Origin: Thermoleophilia bacterium
GTDB lineage: Bacteria > Actinomycetota > Thermoleophilia > Gaiellales > Gaiellaceae
Direction of reading: 5' to 3'
NCBI GenBank assembly: GCA_025935275.1
Contig: JAICVP010000041.1
Coordinates: 1 to 11,725 of the forward strand
Length of the DNA: 11,725 nt
This document shows positions 6,168 to 11,725 of this stretch, one piece after another. The notes under the pieces are model-generated. The model had not been told where the DNA came from and did not search any database. It saw nothing but the letters and a program-made list of their open reading frames with translations. A program made the position numbers and the translations under genes. Numbering within the stretch: the stretch's first letter is position 1; each line of letters begins with the position of its first letter.

Positions 6168-7319
6168 CGGACGGCGCAGGCGGGCGACGAAGAAGCCCGA
6201 CGTGCCGTGCAGGTGCGGGAGGGTGAGGAGGAACTCCGGCCGCCTCGGGTGGCTGAACTCCGGAAACTCGGCGCCGAGGTCGTCGACGGGGAGCCCGAGC
6301 GAGTCAATCACGTCCTCGTTCTCGGCCCCGTGGATCGTGCAGACGGAGAACGTGATCGAGCCTCCGGGCCGGGTCCGCTCGATCGCGGCGCGCAGCAGAT
6401 CGAGCTGCAGCTCGGGCAGCGGCCGCGCGCGCCAGCGCAGGTCCGGGCGCGAATTGAGGACGCCGAGACCCGAGCACGGGGCGTCCACGAGCGCGCGATC
6501 GAATCCGCCCAGCTCGGACGGAAGCTCCAGCGCGTCCGCGTTCACGACGGTCAGGCGGGCGCCGAGCCTGGCCGCGTTTTCCTCGAGCTCACGCGCGCGG
6601 CCGGGATGTTTCTCGACGGCGACGACGTCGGCTCCGAACGAGACGAGCTGGGTCGACTTGCCGCCCGGGGCGGCGCAGAGATCGAGCACCCGGTCGCCCG
6701 GCTGGGCGCCGACGGCGCTGCCCGCGAGCTGCGAGCCGCGGCTCTGCGGCCATGGCGCCGTGAGGCCGCCGGCCGGCTCGCGCAAGATCCGCTCGGGCGG
6801 CTCGTTCTGAGCCCGCATGAGGGCGAGAGCGTCCTCCTCGCCCCACTCCAGCCACCAGGTCTCGGCGACCCAGTCGGGGTAGGAGTGCACGAGCGCCGCC
6901 TCCTGCGGCGTCGACTCCGACAGCCCCGCGAGCAAGGGCTCGATTCCCTCGGCGAGCCTCCGCAGCACCGCGTTCGTGAAGGCCACGGCGCGCTCGAGCC
7001 CCGCCGCGCGGACGAGCTCGACGCTCTCGTTGGCAGCGGCGTGCACCGGAACGGAATTCATGAAGGCGAGTTGGTACGCGCCGAGACGGAGCGCCGCGCG
7101 CACGGGCGGGTCGAGTTTGCGCACCGGACGCCGGCCCAGGCTCTCGATCGCATGGTCGAGCGGGCGCACGCGCTGCACCGTCCCGTAGGCCAGCTGCATG
7201 GCGAAAGCCCGGTCGCGCTCATCGAGCCGCTCGGCGAGGGAGCGGAAGGCGCGGTCGGCGTAGGCGTCCTCCTCGAAGACCCGCCGGACGACTTCGTATG
7301 CGACGCCGCGGGCGCTTAC
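6165..7319 (-). CDS. rsmB: 16S rRNA m5C967 methyltransferase RsmB; start codon unclear
   Basis: A SAM-dependent methyltransferase that places m5C at 16S rRNA position 967. Numbered from 7319, it has a NusB-like N-terminal domain, motif I VLDLCAAPGGKST (about 211-223), motif IV VDAPCSGLG with C282, and motif VI FSVCTIHGAEN with the catalytic C327. The conserved first 40 residues (SARGVAYEVVRRVF through DERDRAFA) are clearly in frame, but no ATG, GTG, TTG or CTG precedes them between the in-frame TGA at 7386-7388 and the ATG at 7199. The coordinate 7319 is the GTA overlapping the fmt stop, where homologs would carry GTG. A conventional call would begin at 7199 and lose that region. The protein also lacks about 45 residues between the NusB-like and methyltransferase parts, so even the long form is only 384 residues (E. 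coli has 429). Confidence 0.88.
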   Translation of the reverse strand, partial: VSARGVAYEVVRRVFEEDAYADRAFRSLAERLDERDRAFAMQLAYGTVQRVRPLDHAIESLGRRPVRKLDPPVRAALRLGAYQLAFMNSVPVHAAANESVELVRAAGLERAVAFTNAVLRRLAEGIEPLLAGLSESTPQEAALVHSYPDWVAETWWLEWGEEDALALMRAQNEPPERILREPAGGLTAPWPQSRGSQLAGSAVGAQPGDRVLDLCAAPGGKSTQLVSFGADVVAVEKHPGRARELEENAARLGARLTVVNADALELPSELGGFDRALVDAPCSGLGVLNSRPDLRWRARPLPELQLDLLRAAIERTRPGGSITFSVCTIHGAENEDVIDSLGLPVDDLGAEFPEFSHPRRPEFLLTLPHLHGTSGFFVARLRRP

Positions 7320-8125
7320 CTGCGGCCGCGTAGGTACTCCTCGGCGCTCATCCTCTTCCCGCCCTCGCGCTGCACCTCGAGGAGCTCAAGGCCGCCGGCG
7401 ACGAGAAGCGAGTCCTCACGGGCGGGCCTGGCCTTCCAGACCAGCAGGCGCCTGCCGTCGACGAGCCCGCGCGCGCCGATGTCCGGCGAGAGCGCACGAA
7501 TCTGGTTCACGAGCTCCTCGGTCGGCTTCGTCCAGTCGAGCTCTCGGTCGGCCGCGGTGAGCTTCTCCGCATACGTCGCGCCGTCGGGCTGTGGGACGAA
7601 CGTCGGCTCCGCGAAGACTTCCCCCAGGAGATCCACCGCCAGTGCGGCGGCACGCTCGACGACGACTGCTGTGTCGTCCTCCGGCCCGATGGGAAAGCGC
7701 CGCTGCGCGGCGATCGGCCCCGCATCGAGGTCGGCCGTAGTCTTGTGGATGGTCACGCCTGTTTCCCGGTCGCCCGCCATAATCGCCCGCTCGACGGGCG
7801 CGGCACCGCGCCAGCGTGGGAGGAGCGACGGGTGCACGTTGAGCCACAGCCGCTCGCCGAGGAGCTTCTCCGGGATCAGCACCCCGTAGCCCGCGACGAC
7901 CACGACGCGCGCCTCGCCGGGGAATGTGGTGAGCTTCTCCGGCTGCTGCACCGGGATACCCAGCGCCTTCGCCACCTCCTTGGCCGGCGGCGCGGCCTTC
8001 TTCCGCCCTCTGCCCTGCGGCTTGTCCGGCCGCGTGAGGAGAAACTCGATGTCGTAGCCCCGGTTGGCCATCCCTTCGAGCACGGCCGCTCCGAACGGCG
8101 CGGTGGCCGCAACGGCGATCTTCAT
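7316..8125 (-). CDS. fmt: Methionyl-tRNA formyltransferase
   Basis: This enzyme transfers a formyl group from 10-formyltetrahydrofolate to Met-tRNAfMet, making the bacterial initiator tRNA. The catalytic core is intact: LNVHPSLLPRWRGAAPVERA contains the family's Asn and His, and TTADLDAGPI contains the catalytic Asp region. MAGDRETGVTI and the tRNA-contacting basic loop around GRGRKK (N-terminal third) are also visible. The C-terminal OB-like domain ends with EVQREGGKRMSAEEYLRG, the usual closing pattern, but is shortened: 269 residues against about 315 in E. coli. The ATG at 8125 follows the def stop by 5 bases with no Shine-Dalgarno sequence, suggesting coupling to def. Def later removes the formyl group this enzyme adds. 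Confidence 0.96.
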   Translation of the reverse strand: MKIAVAATAPFGAAVLEGMANRGYDIEFLLTRPDKPQGRGRKKAAPPAKEVAKALGIPVQQPEKLTTFPGEARVVVVAGYGVLIPEKLLGERLWLNVHPSLLPRWRGAAPVERAIMAGDRETGVTIHKTTADLDAGPIAAQRRFPIGPEDDTAVVVERAAALAVDLLGEVFAEPTFVPQPDGATYAEKLTAADRELDWTKPTEELVNQIRALSPDIGARGLVDGRRLLVWKARPAREDSLLVAGGLELLEVQREGGKRMSAEEYLRGRR

Positions 8126-8130
8126 GAGGG

Positions 8131-8709
8131 CTACGTGGGTCCGAGGACGGGCTGTGGCCGCAGCTTGGCCAGAGCCTCTCGCCGCTGCTCGGGAGACGTC
8201 CGGTCGATGATGAGGACTCCGTCGAGGTGGTCGAGCTCATGCTGGATCACGCGCGCCTCGAGACCTTCGGCCTCGATTCGGAGCTCTTCGCCGTCGGGGG
8301 AGGTCGCCTCGACCACGATCGTGGACGGGCGCTCGACCTCGACGATCACCGTCGCCGCGCCCAGGGAAAGGCAACCCTCGTCGTCGGCGATCTGCTCCCC
8401 ACCGGTCTCGACCACACGCGGGTTGACGAGCGCCATGAAGGGCTCCTCCTCACCGGCCTGATAGACCAGGACGCGCCGCAGGATCCCGAGCTGGGGAGCC
8501 GCGAGGCCCACGCCGCGCGCCTCCGTCATGAGCCCCTTCATGCGCTCGACGAGGCCGGTGACCGAGTCGTCGATCTCCTCGACGTCGTTGGCCTTCAGGC
8601 GCAGGACGGGATCGGGGTACTGCCGTACCTGCGCGAGAGCAAGCTGACGCCGAGCTTCACGCTCGGCGTCGAGCTCTTCGCTCCGTACTTGACCCTCTAC
8701 TTCGCCCAT
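8131..8709 (-). CDS. def: Peptide deformylase
   Basis: A metalloprotease that removes the N-formyl group from nascent proteins at the ribosome exit. All three family motifs are present: GVGLAAPQLG (motif 1), EGCLSLGA (motif 2, metal-binding Cys) and QHELDHLDG (motif 3, HEXXH metal site). The length is 192 residues. The first 28 or so residues are a charged, helix-like extension (MGEVEGQVRSEELDAEREAR...) before the normal beginning VRQYPDPVLR. No alternative start fits better, and the ATG at 8709 is preceded at 9 bases by TAGAAT, which supports it. The fmt gene follows after 5 bases, a very common pairing. Confidence 0.96.
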   Translation of the reverse strand: MGEVEGQVRSEELDAEREARRQLALAQVRQYPDPVLRLKANDVEEIDDSVTGLVERMKGLMTEARGVGLAAPQLGILRRVLVYQAGEEEPFMALVNPRVVETGGEQIADDEGCLSLGAATVIVEVERPSTIVVEATSPDGEELRIEAEGLEARVIQHELDHLDGVLIIDRTSPEQRREALAKLRPQPVLGPT

Positions 8710-8718
8710 TTCAGGGCA

Positions 8719-8724
8719 ATTCTA
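8719..8724 (-). promoter_or_regulatory. Putative -10 element of def (short or no leader)
   Basis: TAGAAT differs from TATAAT at one position and ends 9 bases before the def ATG. It sits in the 34-base gap after the small membrane-protein gene. The bases before the ATG (TGCCCTGAA) lack a Shine-Dalgarno sequence. A -35 hexamer is not evident. This may drive the def-fmt-rsmB block. Confidence 0.45.
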
Positions 8725-8743
8725 ACGAGGGCGAACCGTTGTT

Positions 8744-8998
8744 CTATATGCGGTTTGTCGCAGTCCTGGGGCCAACCATCCGCGACCAAAGGGCGACAAG
8801 AACGACCGCCACGATGACCGCAAGGATGAAGCCGAGAATGCCCCCGCCGACGAGCCAGCCGACGAGCAGCGCGGACGCGATACCGATTGCGATCGTCATG
8901 AGGATCCCCATCGAGTCCACACCCGGATGGAAGAGCCGCCCGAGTGCCCCGACGATGAGCCCCACGATGATCAGACCGATGATTTCTCCTATTCCCAT
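8744..8998 (-). CDS. GlsB/YeaQ/YmgE-family small membrane protein
   Basis: An 84-residue, very hydrophobic protein predicted to span the membrane about three times (about residues 6-20, 32-52 and 54-71). Gly-rich helices and the loop GRLFHPGVDSMGI fit the GlsB/YeaQ/YmgE family, formerly called transglycosylase-associated. Their molecular function is unknown, and members are often linked to envelope stress. The ATG at 8998 lies 34 bases after the priA stop, with no strong Shine-Dalgarno site; an out-of-frame ATG at 9006 begins a five-codon frame that overlaps this start. Nothing in the neighbourhood suggests a specific partner; it may simply have inserted between priA and def. Confidence 0.85.
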   Translation of the reverse strand: MGIGEIIGLIIVGLIVGALGRLFHPGVDSMGILMTIAIGIASALLVGWLVGGGILGFILAVIVAVVLVALWSRMVGPRTATNRI

Positions 8999-9032
8999 GA
9001 GACCATGATTCCCGCGCGAACCGCCGAGGAAA

Positions 9033-10961
9033 CTAGGAAAGTCCCTGCGGATCGACGTCTACGGAGGCCGTCAGCCCGTCCCGCCTCATCGCAGGAGCCG
9101 CCGCGGCCAGCAGCCGCGCCGTCAGTGCCGCGACCGGGCGCGGATTCGCAGTCTTGACGAGGAGCTGCGCCCTGCTTCGGTTGCGAAGGCGAAGGAGCGG
9201 CGCGGGGCCCAACAGGTCTCCGTCGACGCCCTCGAGGCCGGCGCGCAGCTCGGTGAGGACGGCGGTCGGGCCGTTCACTCCGGGGCCCGAGACGACGATG
9301 CGAACGAGGTGGCGGAAGGGCGGGTAGCCGAGCTCCCGGCGGCGCTCCAGTTCTCCGGCGAGGAACTCCTCCACATCGTGGCGTGCGGCGAGGGCAATCG
9401 GCCGGGAATCGGGCGCGTAGGTCTGCACGAGCACGCGGCCCGGCGCGTCGCGTCCGCTTCGCCCCGCGAGCTGCGTCACGAGCTGGAAGGTCCGCTCTTC
9501 GGCCCGGAAGTCCGGCAATGCCATCCCCGTGTCCGCATCCACGACCGCGGCGAGCGCAACGCCCTCAAAGTGATGGCCCTTCGCCACCATCTGCGTCCCG
9601 AGGAGGACAGCCCGATCGGCCGCGGCGAATCGCGCCAGTCTGTCGGCCAGCTCGGCGGGGTTCGACGCGACATCCGCGTCGAGACGGATGAGCTCGAGGG
9701 CCGGTAGCCGCTCGGCCAGCTCCTGCTCGAGCCGTTCGGTTCCGGCCCCCAGCCGCGCCAGCTCGGCTGCTCCGCAGGCAGGGCAGAGCGACGGGCTCGG
9801 CTCCCGCCGCCCGCAGTGGTGGCAATGGAGTGCCCCGTCCCCGTGCAGCGTGAGGGCGACATCGCAGCTCGGGCACCGAATGGTCGCTCCGCAGGCGAGG
9901 CAGTGGAGCGCCGGAGCGATCCCGCGTCGGTTGAGGAGAAGGATCGCCTTGCCGCCGTCGTCCGCGATTGCGCCGAGACCTTCGAGGAGCGGTGCGGAGA
10001 GCGGGTAGCCGGCCTCGCGCCGAAGATCCACGATCTGGACGTGAGGGAGGCGCCGGCCCAGGCGTCCACCGAGCTCGAGCCGTTCGAGGCGCTCCCAGCT
10101 CTCGGGGCGGGGAGTCGCGCTGCCGAAAACGGCCACCGCACCTTCGAGGGCGGCCCGCTTCGCGGCCACCGTGCGCGCGTCATAGCGCGGGTCCGACTCC
10201 TGCTTGTAGGAGGCGTCGTGCTCTTCGTCGACGCAGATCAGCCCGAGTTGCTCGACCGGGGCGAAGACCGCCGAGCGCGCGCCCACGACGACGCGTGCCT
10301 CGCCCGACGCGATCCGCACGCGCTCGTCGCGCCTCTCCGCGTCGGTCATTCCGGAATGCAGGACCGCGACCCTCCCCGGGAAGCGGGCCGTGAACCGGCC
10401 CAAAGCCTGAGGCGTGAGCGCGATCTCGGGGACAAGGACGATCGCCCCGAGCCCGCGGGCGAGCGCCTCTTCGCAGGCCCGCAAATAGACCTCCGTCTTG
10501 CCGCTCCCGGTGGCGCCGTAGAGGAGGAAGGAGCCGCCCTTCCCGAGCGAACCGACGATTCGCTCGAGCGCGGCCTGCTGCTCCTCCGTCAGCTCTCCGG
10601 GAGCCGCCTCGGCCGGAAGCGCCTTCGGGCCTTCGCGCCGCCTGGCGCCCTTGCGCTTGGCGCGCGACTCGGGCGCGACGAGCGCGAGGGCCCGCGCGGG
10701 GGTCGATCCGTAGTAGTCGGCAATCCAGAGCGCGAGGTCGACGAGCGCCGGCGAGACGGAGCCGAGGACCCGCTCGACGGCGACGGGCTCGACCTCCGGC
10801 GGAGCCTCGTCCTCGAGCCCCACGACGACCCCGCGGCGATGCGCACGGCCGAAGGGGACGGAGACGACGGAGCCCTTCTCGAGCCCGTCCGCCAGGTAGG
10901 TGAAAGGCCGCGCGAGAGCGCGTGCAGTCACCAGCGGGTAGACCGAGGCGAAGCGGGGCAC
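9033..10961 (-). CDS. priA: Primosomal protein N' (replication restart helicase PriA)
   Basis: A superfamily 2, 3'-to-5' DNA helicase that reloads the replisome at stalled forks. It is 642 residues with an N-terminal DNA-binding region and a complete helicase core: Walker A GATGSGKT (149-156), DEEH box (245-248), GSATPRPES (280-288), LLGTQMVAKGHHF (453-465) and motif VI QLAGRSGR (497-504). Eight cysteines in four Cys-X2-Cys pairs (354/357, 363/366, 380/383, 393/396) form both zinc sites. PriA of mycobacteria and related actinobacteria lacks a working helicase core, so this intact version is notable. The GTG at 10961 gives MPRFASVYPLV, the normal beginning. It lies 19 bases from the divergent regulator start, with GACAAT 7 bases upstream. 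Confidence 0.96.
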   Translation of the reverse strand: MPRFASVYPLVTARALARPFTYLADGLEKGSVVSVPFGRAHRRGVVVGLEDEAPPEVEPVAVERVLGSVSPALVDLALWIADYYGSTPARALALVAPESRAKRKGARRREGPKALPAEAAPGELTEEQQAALERIVGSLGKGGSFLLYGATGSGKTEVYLRACEEALARGLGAIVLVPEIALTPQALGRFTARFPGRVAVLHSGMTDAERRDERVRIASGEARVVVGARSAVFAPVEQLGLICVDEEHDASYKQESDPRYDARTVAAKRAALEGAVAVFGSATPRPESWERLERLELGGRLGRRLPHVQIVDLRREAGYPLSAPLLEGLGAIADDGGKAILLLNRRGIAPALHCLACGATIRCPSCDVALTLHGDGALHCHHCGRREPSPSLCPACGAAELARLGAGTERLEQELAERLPALELIRLDADVASNPAELADRLARFAAADRAVLLGTQMVAKGHHFEGVALAAVVDADTGMALPDFRAEERTFQLVTQLAGRSGRDAPGRVLVQTYAPDSRPIALAARHDVEEFLAGELERRRELGYPPFRHLVRIVVSGPGVNGPTAVLTELRAGLEGVDGDLLGPAPLLRLRNRSRAQLLVKTANPRPVAALTARLLAAAAPAMRRDGLTASVDVDPQGLS

Positions 10962-10964
10962 CGA

Positions 10965-10970
10965 TAGGAT
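10965..10970 (+). promoter_or_regulatory. Putative -10 element of the DtxR-family gene
   Basis: TAGGAT ends 10 bases before the ATG at 10981, which predicts a leader of about 2-4 bases. It lies in the 19-base divergent gap, and any -35 would fall inside the 5' end of priA. The gap has no clear palindromic metal-regulator operator. Confidence 0.4.
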
Positions 10971-10974
10971 TGTC
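10969..10974 (-). promoter_or_regulatory. Possible -10 element of priA
   Basis: GACAAT ends 7 bases before the priA GTG. It keeps the A and final T that matter most in a -10 hexamer but lacks the first T, so it is weaker than the others. It overlaps the opposing regulator hexamer by two bases. An AGGGA about 10 bases before the GTG could instead act as a ribosome-binding site if transcription starts further upstream. Confidence 0.25.
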
Positions 10975-10980
10975 CCTGAG

Positions 10981-11658
10981 ATGGCGGCGGGACACTCGGT
11001 CGACGATTACCTCGAGACGATCTATTTCCTGGCTTTTCCCATTGGGGAATACCGGCCGGACACGAAAGGCTCGCCCACGCTCGCGGTGCGTGTCGCGGAC
11101 ATGCTCGGGGTCTCCCGAGCCTCCGCCGGTGAGATGTTGAAGCGCCTCGAGGCAGAGGGGCTCGTCGAGCGTGGCGAGCACAAGGAGGCAATCCTCACGG
11201 AACAGGGCCGCGCCCAGGCCGAGCGCGTCGTGCGCCGCCACCGCATCATCGAGCGGCTCCTCACCGACTTCATGGGCTACACACCTGCCGAGGCGCACGA
11301 GCAGGCCGATCTCCTCGGGAACACCTTCACGGACGACATGGTCGAGCGCATCGAGGCCCAGCTCGGCAAGCCGGACCGCTGCCCGCACGGCTGGCCCGTG
11401 GACACCGACTTCGAGCAGGCGGAGAACCGGGAGCTACAGCCTCTTTCGGATCTCTCGGCGGGCTCCGAGGCCGAAATCGTCCGCCTTGCCGAACACGACG
11501 GCGACCTGTTGCACTGGTACTACGACGAGGGCCTCGTCCCGGGCACGCGCATCGAGGTGCGCGAAGCCGACGGCGGCGAGCTCACCCTGAGCGTGGACGG
11601 CGACGAGCGGCCCCTCGACGAGAAGCAGGCCGCCGGACTCTTCGTCCGCGCCAGCTAG
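10981..11658 (+). CDS. DtxR/MntR-family metal-dependent transcriptional regulator with FeoA domain
   Basis: A 225-residue DNA-binding regulator. Residues 5-72 form a winged helix-turn-helix (SVDDYLETIYFL, then VADMLGVSRASAGEMLKRLEAEGLV), with about 8 extra residues (PIGEYRPDTKG) between helices 1 and 2. Residues 73-140 are the dimerization and metal domain, and 155-225 an SH3-like FeoA domain. The family controls iron or manganese uptake. D9 and E12 match the Asp and Glu of manganese-type MntR. H87, E91 and H106 match the ancillary-site ligands of DtxR. However, the primary-site triad (Cys102/Glu105/His106 in DtxR; Glu99/Glu102/His103 in MntR) reads D110/G113/N114. Metal preference, or even metal dependence, is therefore uncertain. 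The gene is divergent from priA, and no metal transporter is visible nearby. Confidence 0.92.
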   Translation: MAAGHSVDDYLETIYFLAFPIGEYRPDTKGSPTLAVRVADMLGVSRASAGEMLKRLEAEGLVERGEHKEAILTEQGRAQAERVVRRHRIIERLLTDFMGYTPAEAHEQADLLGNTFTDDMVERIEAQLGKPDRCPHGWPVDTDFEQAENRELQPLSDLSAGSEAEIVRLAEHDGDLLHWYYDEGLVPGTRIEVREADGGELTLSVDGDERPLDEKQAAGLFVRAS

Positions 11659-11725
11659 CTGGCTGGGACGTTCTGGGGCGACGCTCGCGAACGGAGACAA
11701 GCGAGCAGGCCCGAGACAGTACGAG
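11659..11725. other. Non-coding end of window
   Basis: Sixty-seven bases follow the regulator stop codon. An imperfectly spaced inverted repeat GCTCGC/GCGAGC (11683-11688 and 11701-11706) is present but has no T-run, so I do not call a terminator. I see no gene start here. Confidence 0.5.

Noticed and set aside
7316..7325. Possible -1 frameshift joining Fmt to RsmB, which would supply rsmB with a start
   Set aside because: The frame relation would allow it, but the bases before the fmt stop (CGC AGG TAA) are not a slippery heptamer and no downstream structure is evident.
5421..7889. An 822-codon open frame on the plus strand across ribD, rpe, rsmB and fmt
   Set aside because: It is antisense to four genes with clear catalytic motifs, has low-complexity Arg/Ala-rich content and no family resemblance. 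Long antisense frames are expected in DNA this GC-rich.
9816..10967. A 383-codon plus-strand frame over priA
   Set aside because: Antisense to conserved PriA helicase and zinc motifs; no homology pattern of its own.
11650..11663. Perfect 14-base palindrome GCCAGCTAGCTGGC spanning the stop codon of the regulator
   Set aside because: Short, no T-run or loop for a terminator, and no sign of a repeated operator elsewhere; chance is sufficient.
11683..11706. Inverted repeat GCTCGC/GCGAGC after the regulator gene
   Set aside because: A 6-base stem with a 12-base loop and no following T-run does not support an intrinsic terminator.

Overview
The window is GC-rich (about 70% by eye, not computed) and almost fully coding. 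Thirteen genes lie head to tail on the minus strand and one regulator gene lies on the plus strand at the right end. The order priA, def, fmt, rsmB, rpe, ribD, ribE, ribBA, ribH resembles the chromosomal order I recall from Actinomycetota (for example priA ... fmt-fmu-rpe-ribG ... ribC ... ribA2-ribH in Mycobacterium tuberculosis). Together with GC content and GTG/TTG starts, this suggests a high-GC actinobacterium. PriA keeps a complete helicase core, which the well-known actinobacterial PriA proteins lack, so a deep-branching lineage such as Thermoleophilia is plausible. That placement is inference.

Layout in minus-strand transcription order. priA (replication restart helicase, 10961-9033) is followed by a small membrane protein of the GlsB/YeaQ/YmgE type (8998-8744). 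Next comes a translation block: def (8709-8131), fmt (8125-7316) and rsmB (about 7319-6165), which deformylate nascent proteins, formylate initiator tRNA and methylate 16S rRNA. Then follows a riboflavin block: rpe (6155-5469), ribD (5485-4529), ribE (4518-3943), a DUF3237-like gene of unknown function (3946-3539), ribBA (3501-2257) and ribH (2264-1740). Rpe interconverts ribulose 5-phosphate, the RibB substrate, with xylulose 5-phosphate, so it sits logically beside the rib genes. The run ends with rpmB (1710-1519) and a DhaL/FakA-type (YloV) gene (1555-1) cut a few residues before its end by the window edge. On the plus strand a DtxR/MntR-family regulator (10981-11658) diverges from priA across only 19 bases. 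The last 67 bases (11659-11725) hold no gene that I can see.

Genes are separated by at most 37 bases and several overlap. Despite this operon-like packing, six genes (rpmB, ribBA, ribE, rpe, def and the regulator) have a TANNNT hexamer ending 6-10 bases before the start codon and little sign of a Shine-Dalgarno site. This is the arrangement expected of leaderless or nearly leaderless mRNAs. For rpe and ribE the hexamer includes the stop codon of the gene before.

Most genes are ordinary housekeeping genes and I see no mobile element, CRISPR array, tRNA or rRNA. The points that deserve a second look are: rsmB without any canonical start codon for its conserved N-terminus; a His-to-Gln change at a metal-ligand position of RibBA; a DtxR-family protein whose primary metal site looks rebuilt; the DUF3237-like gene coupled into the riboflavin cluster; and the leaderless promoter pattern.
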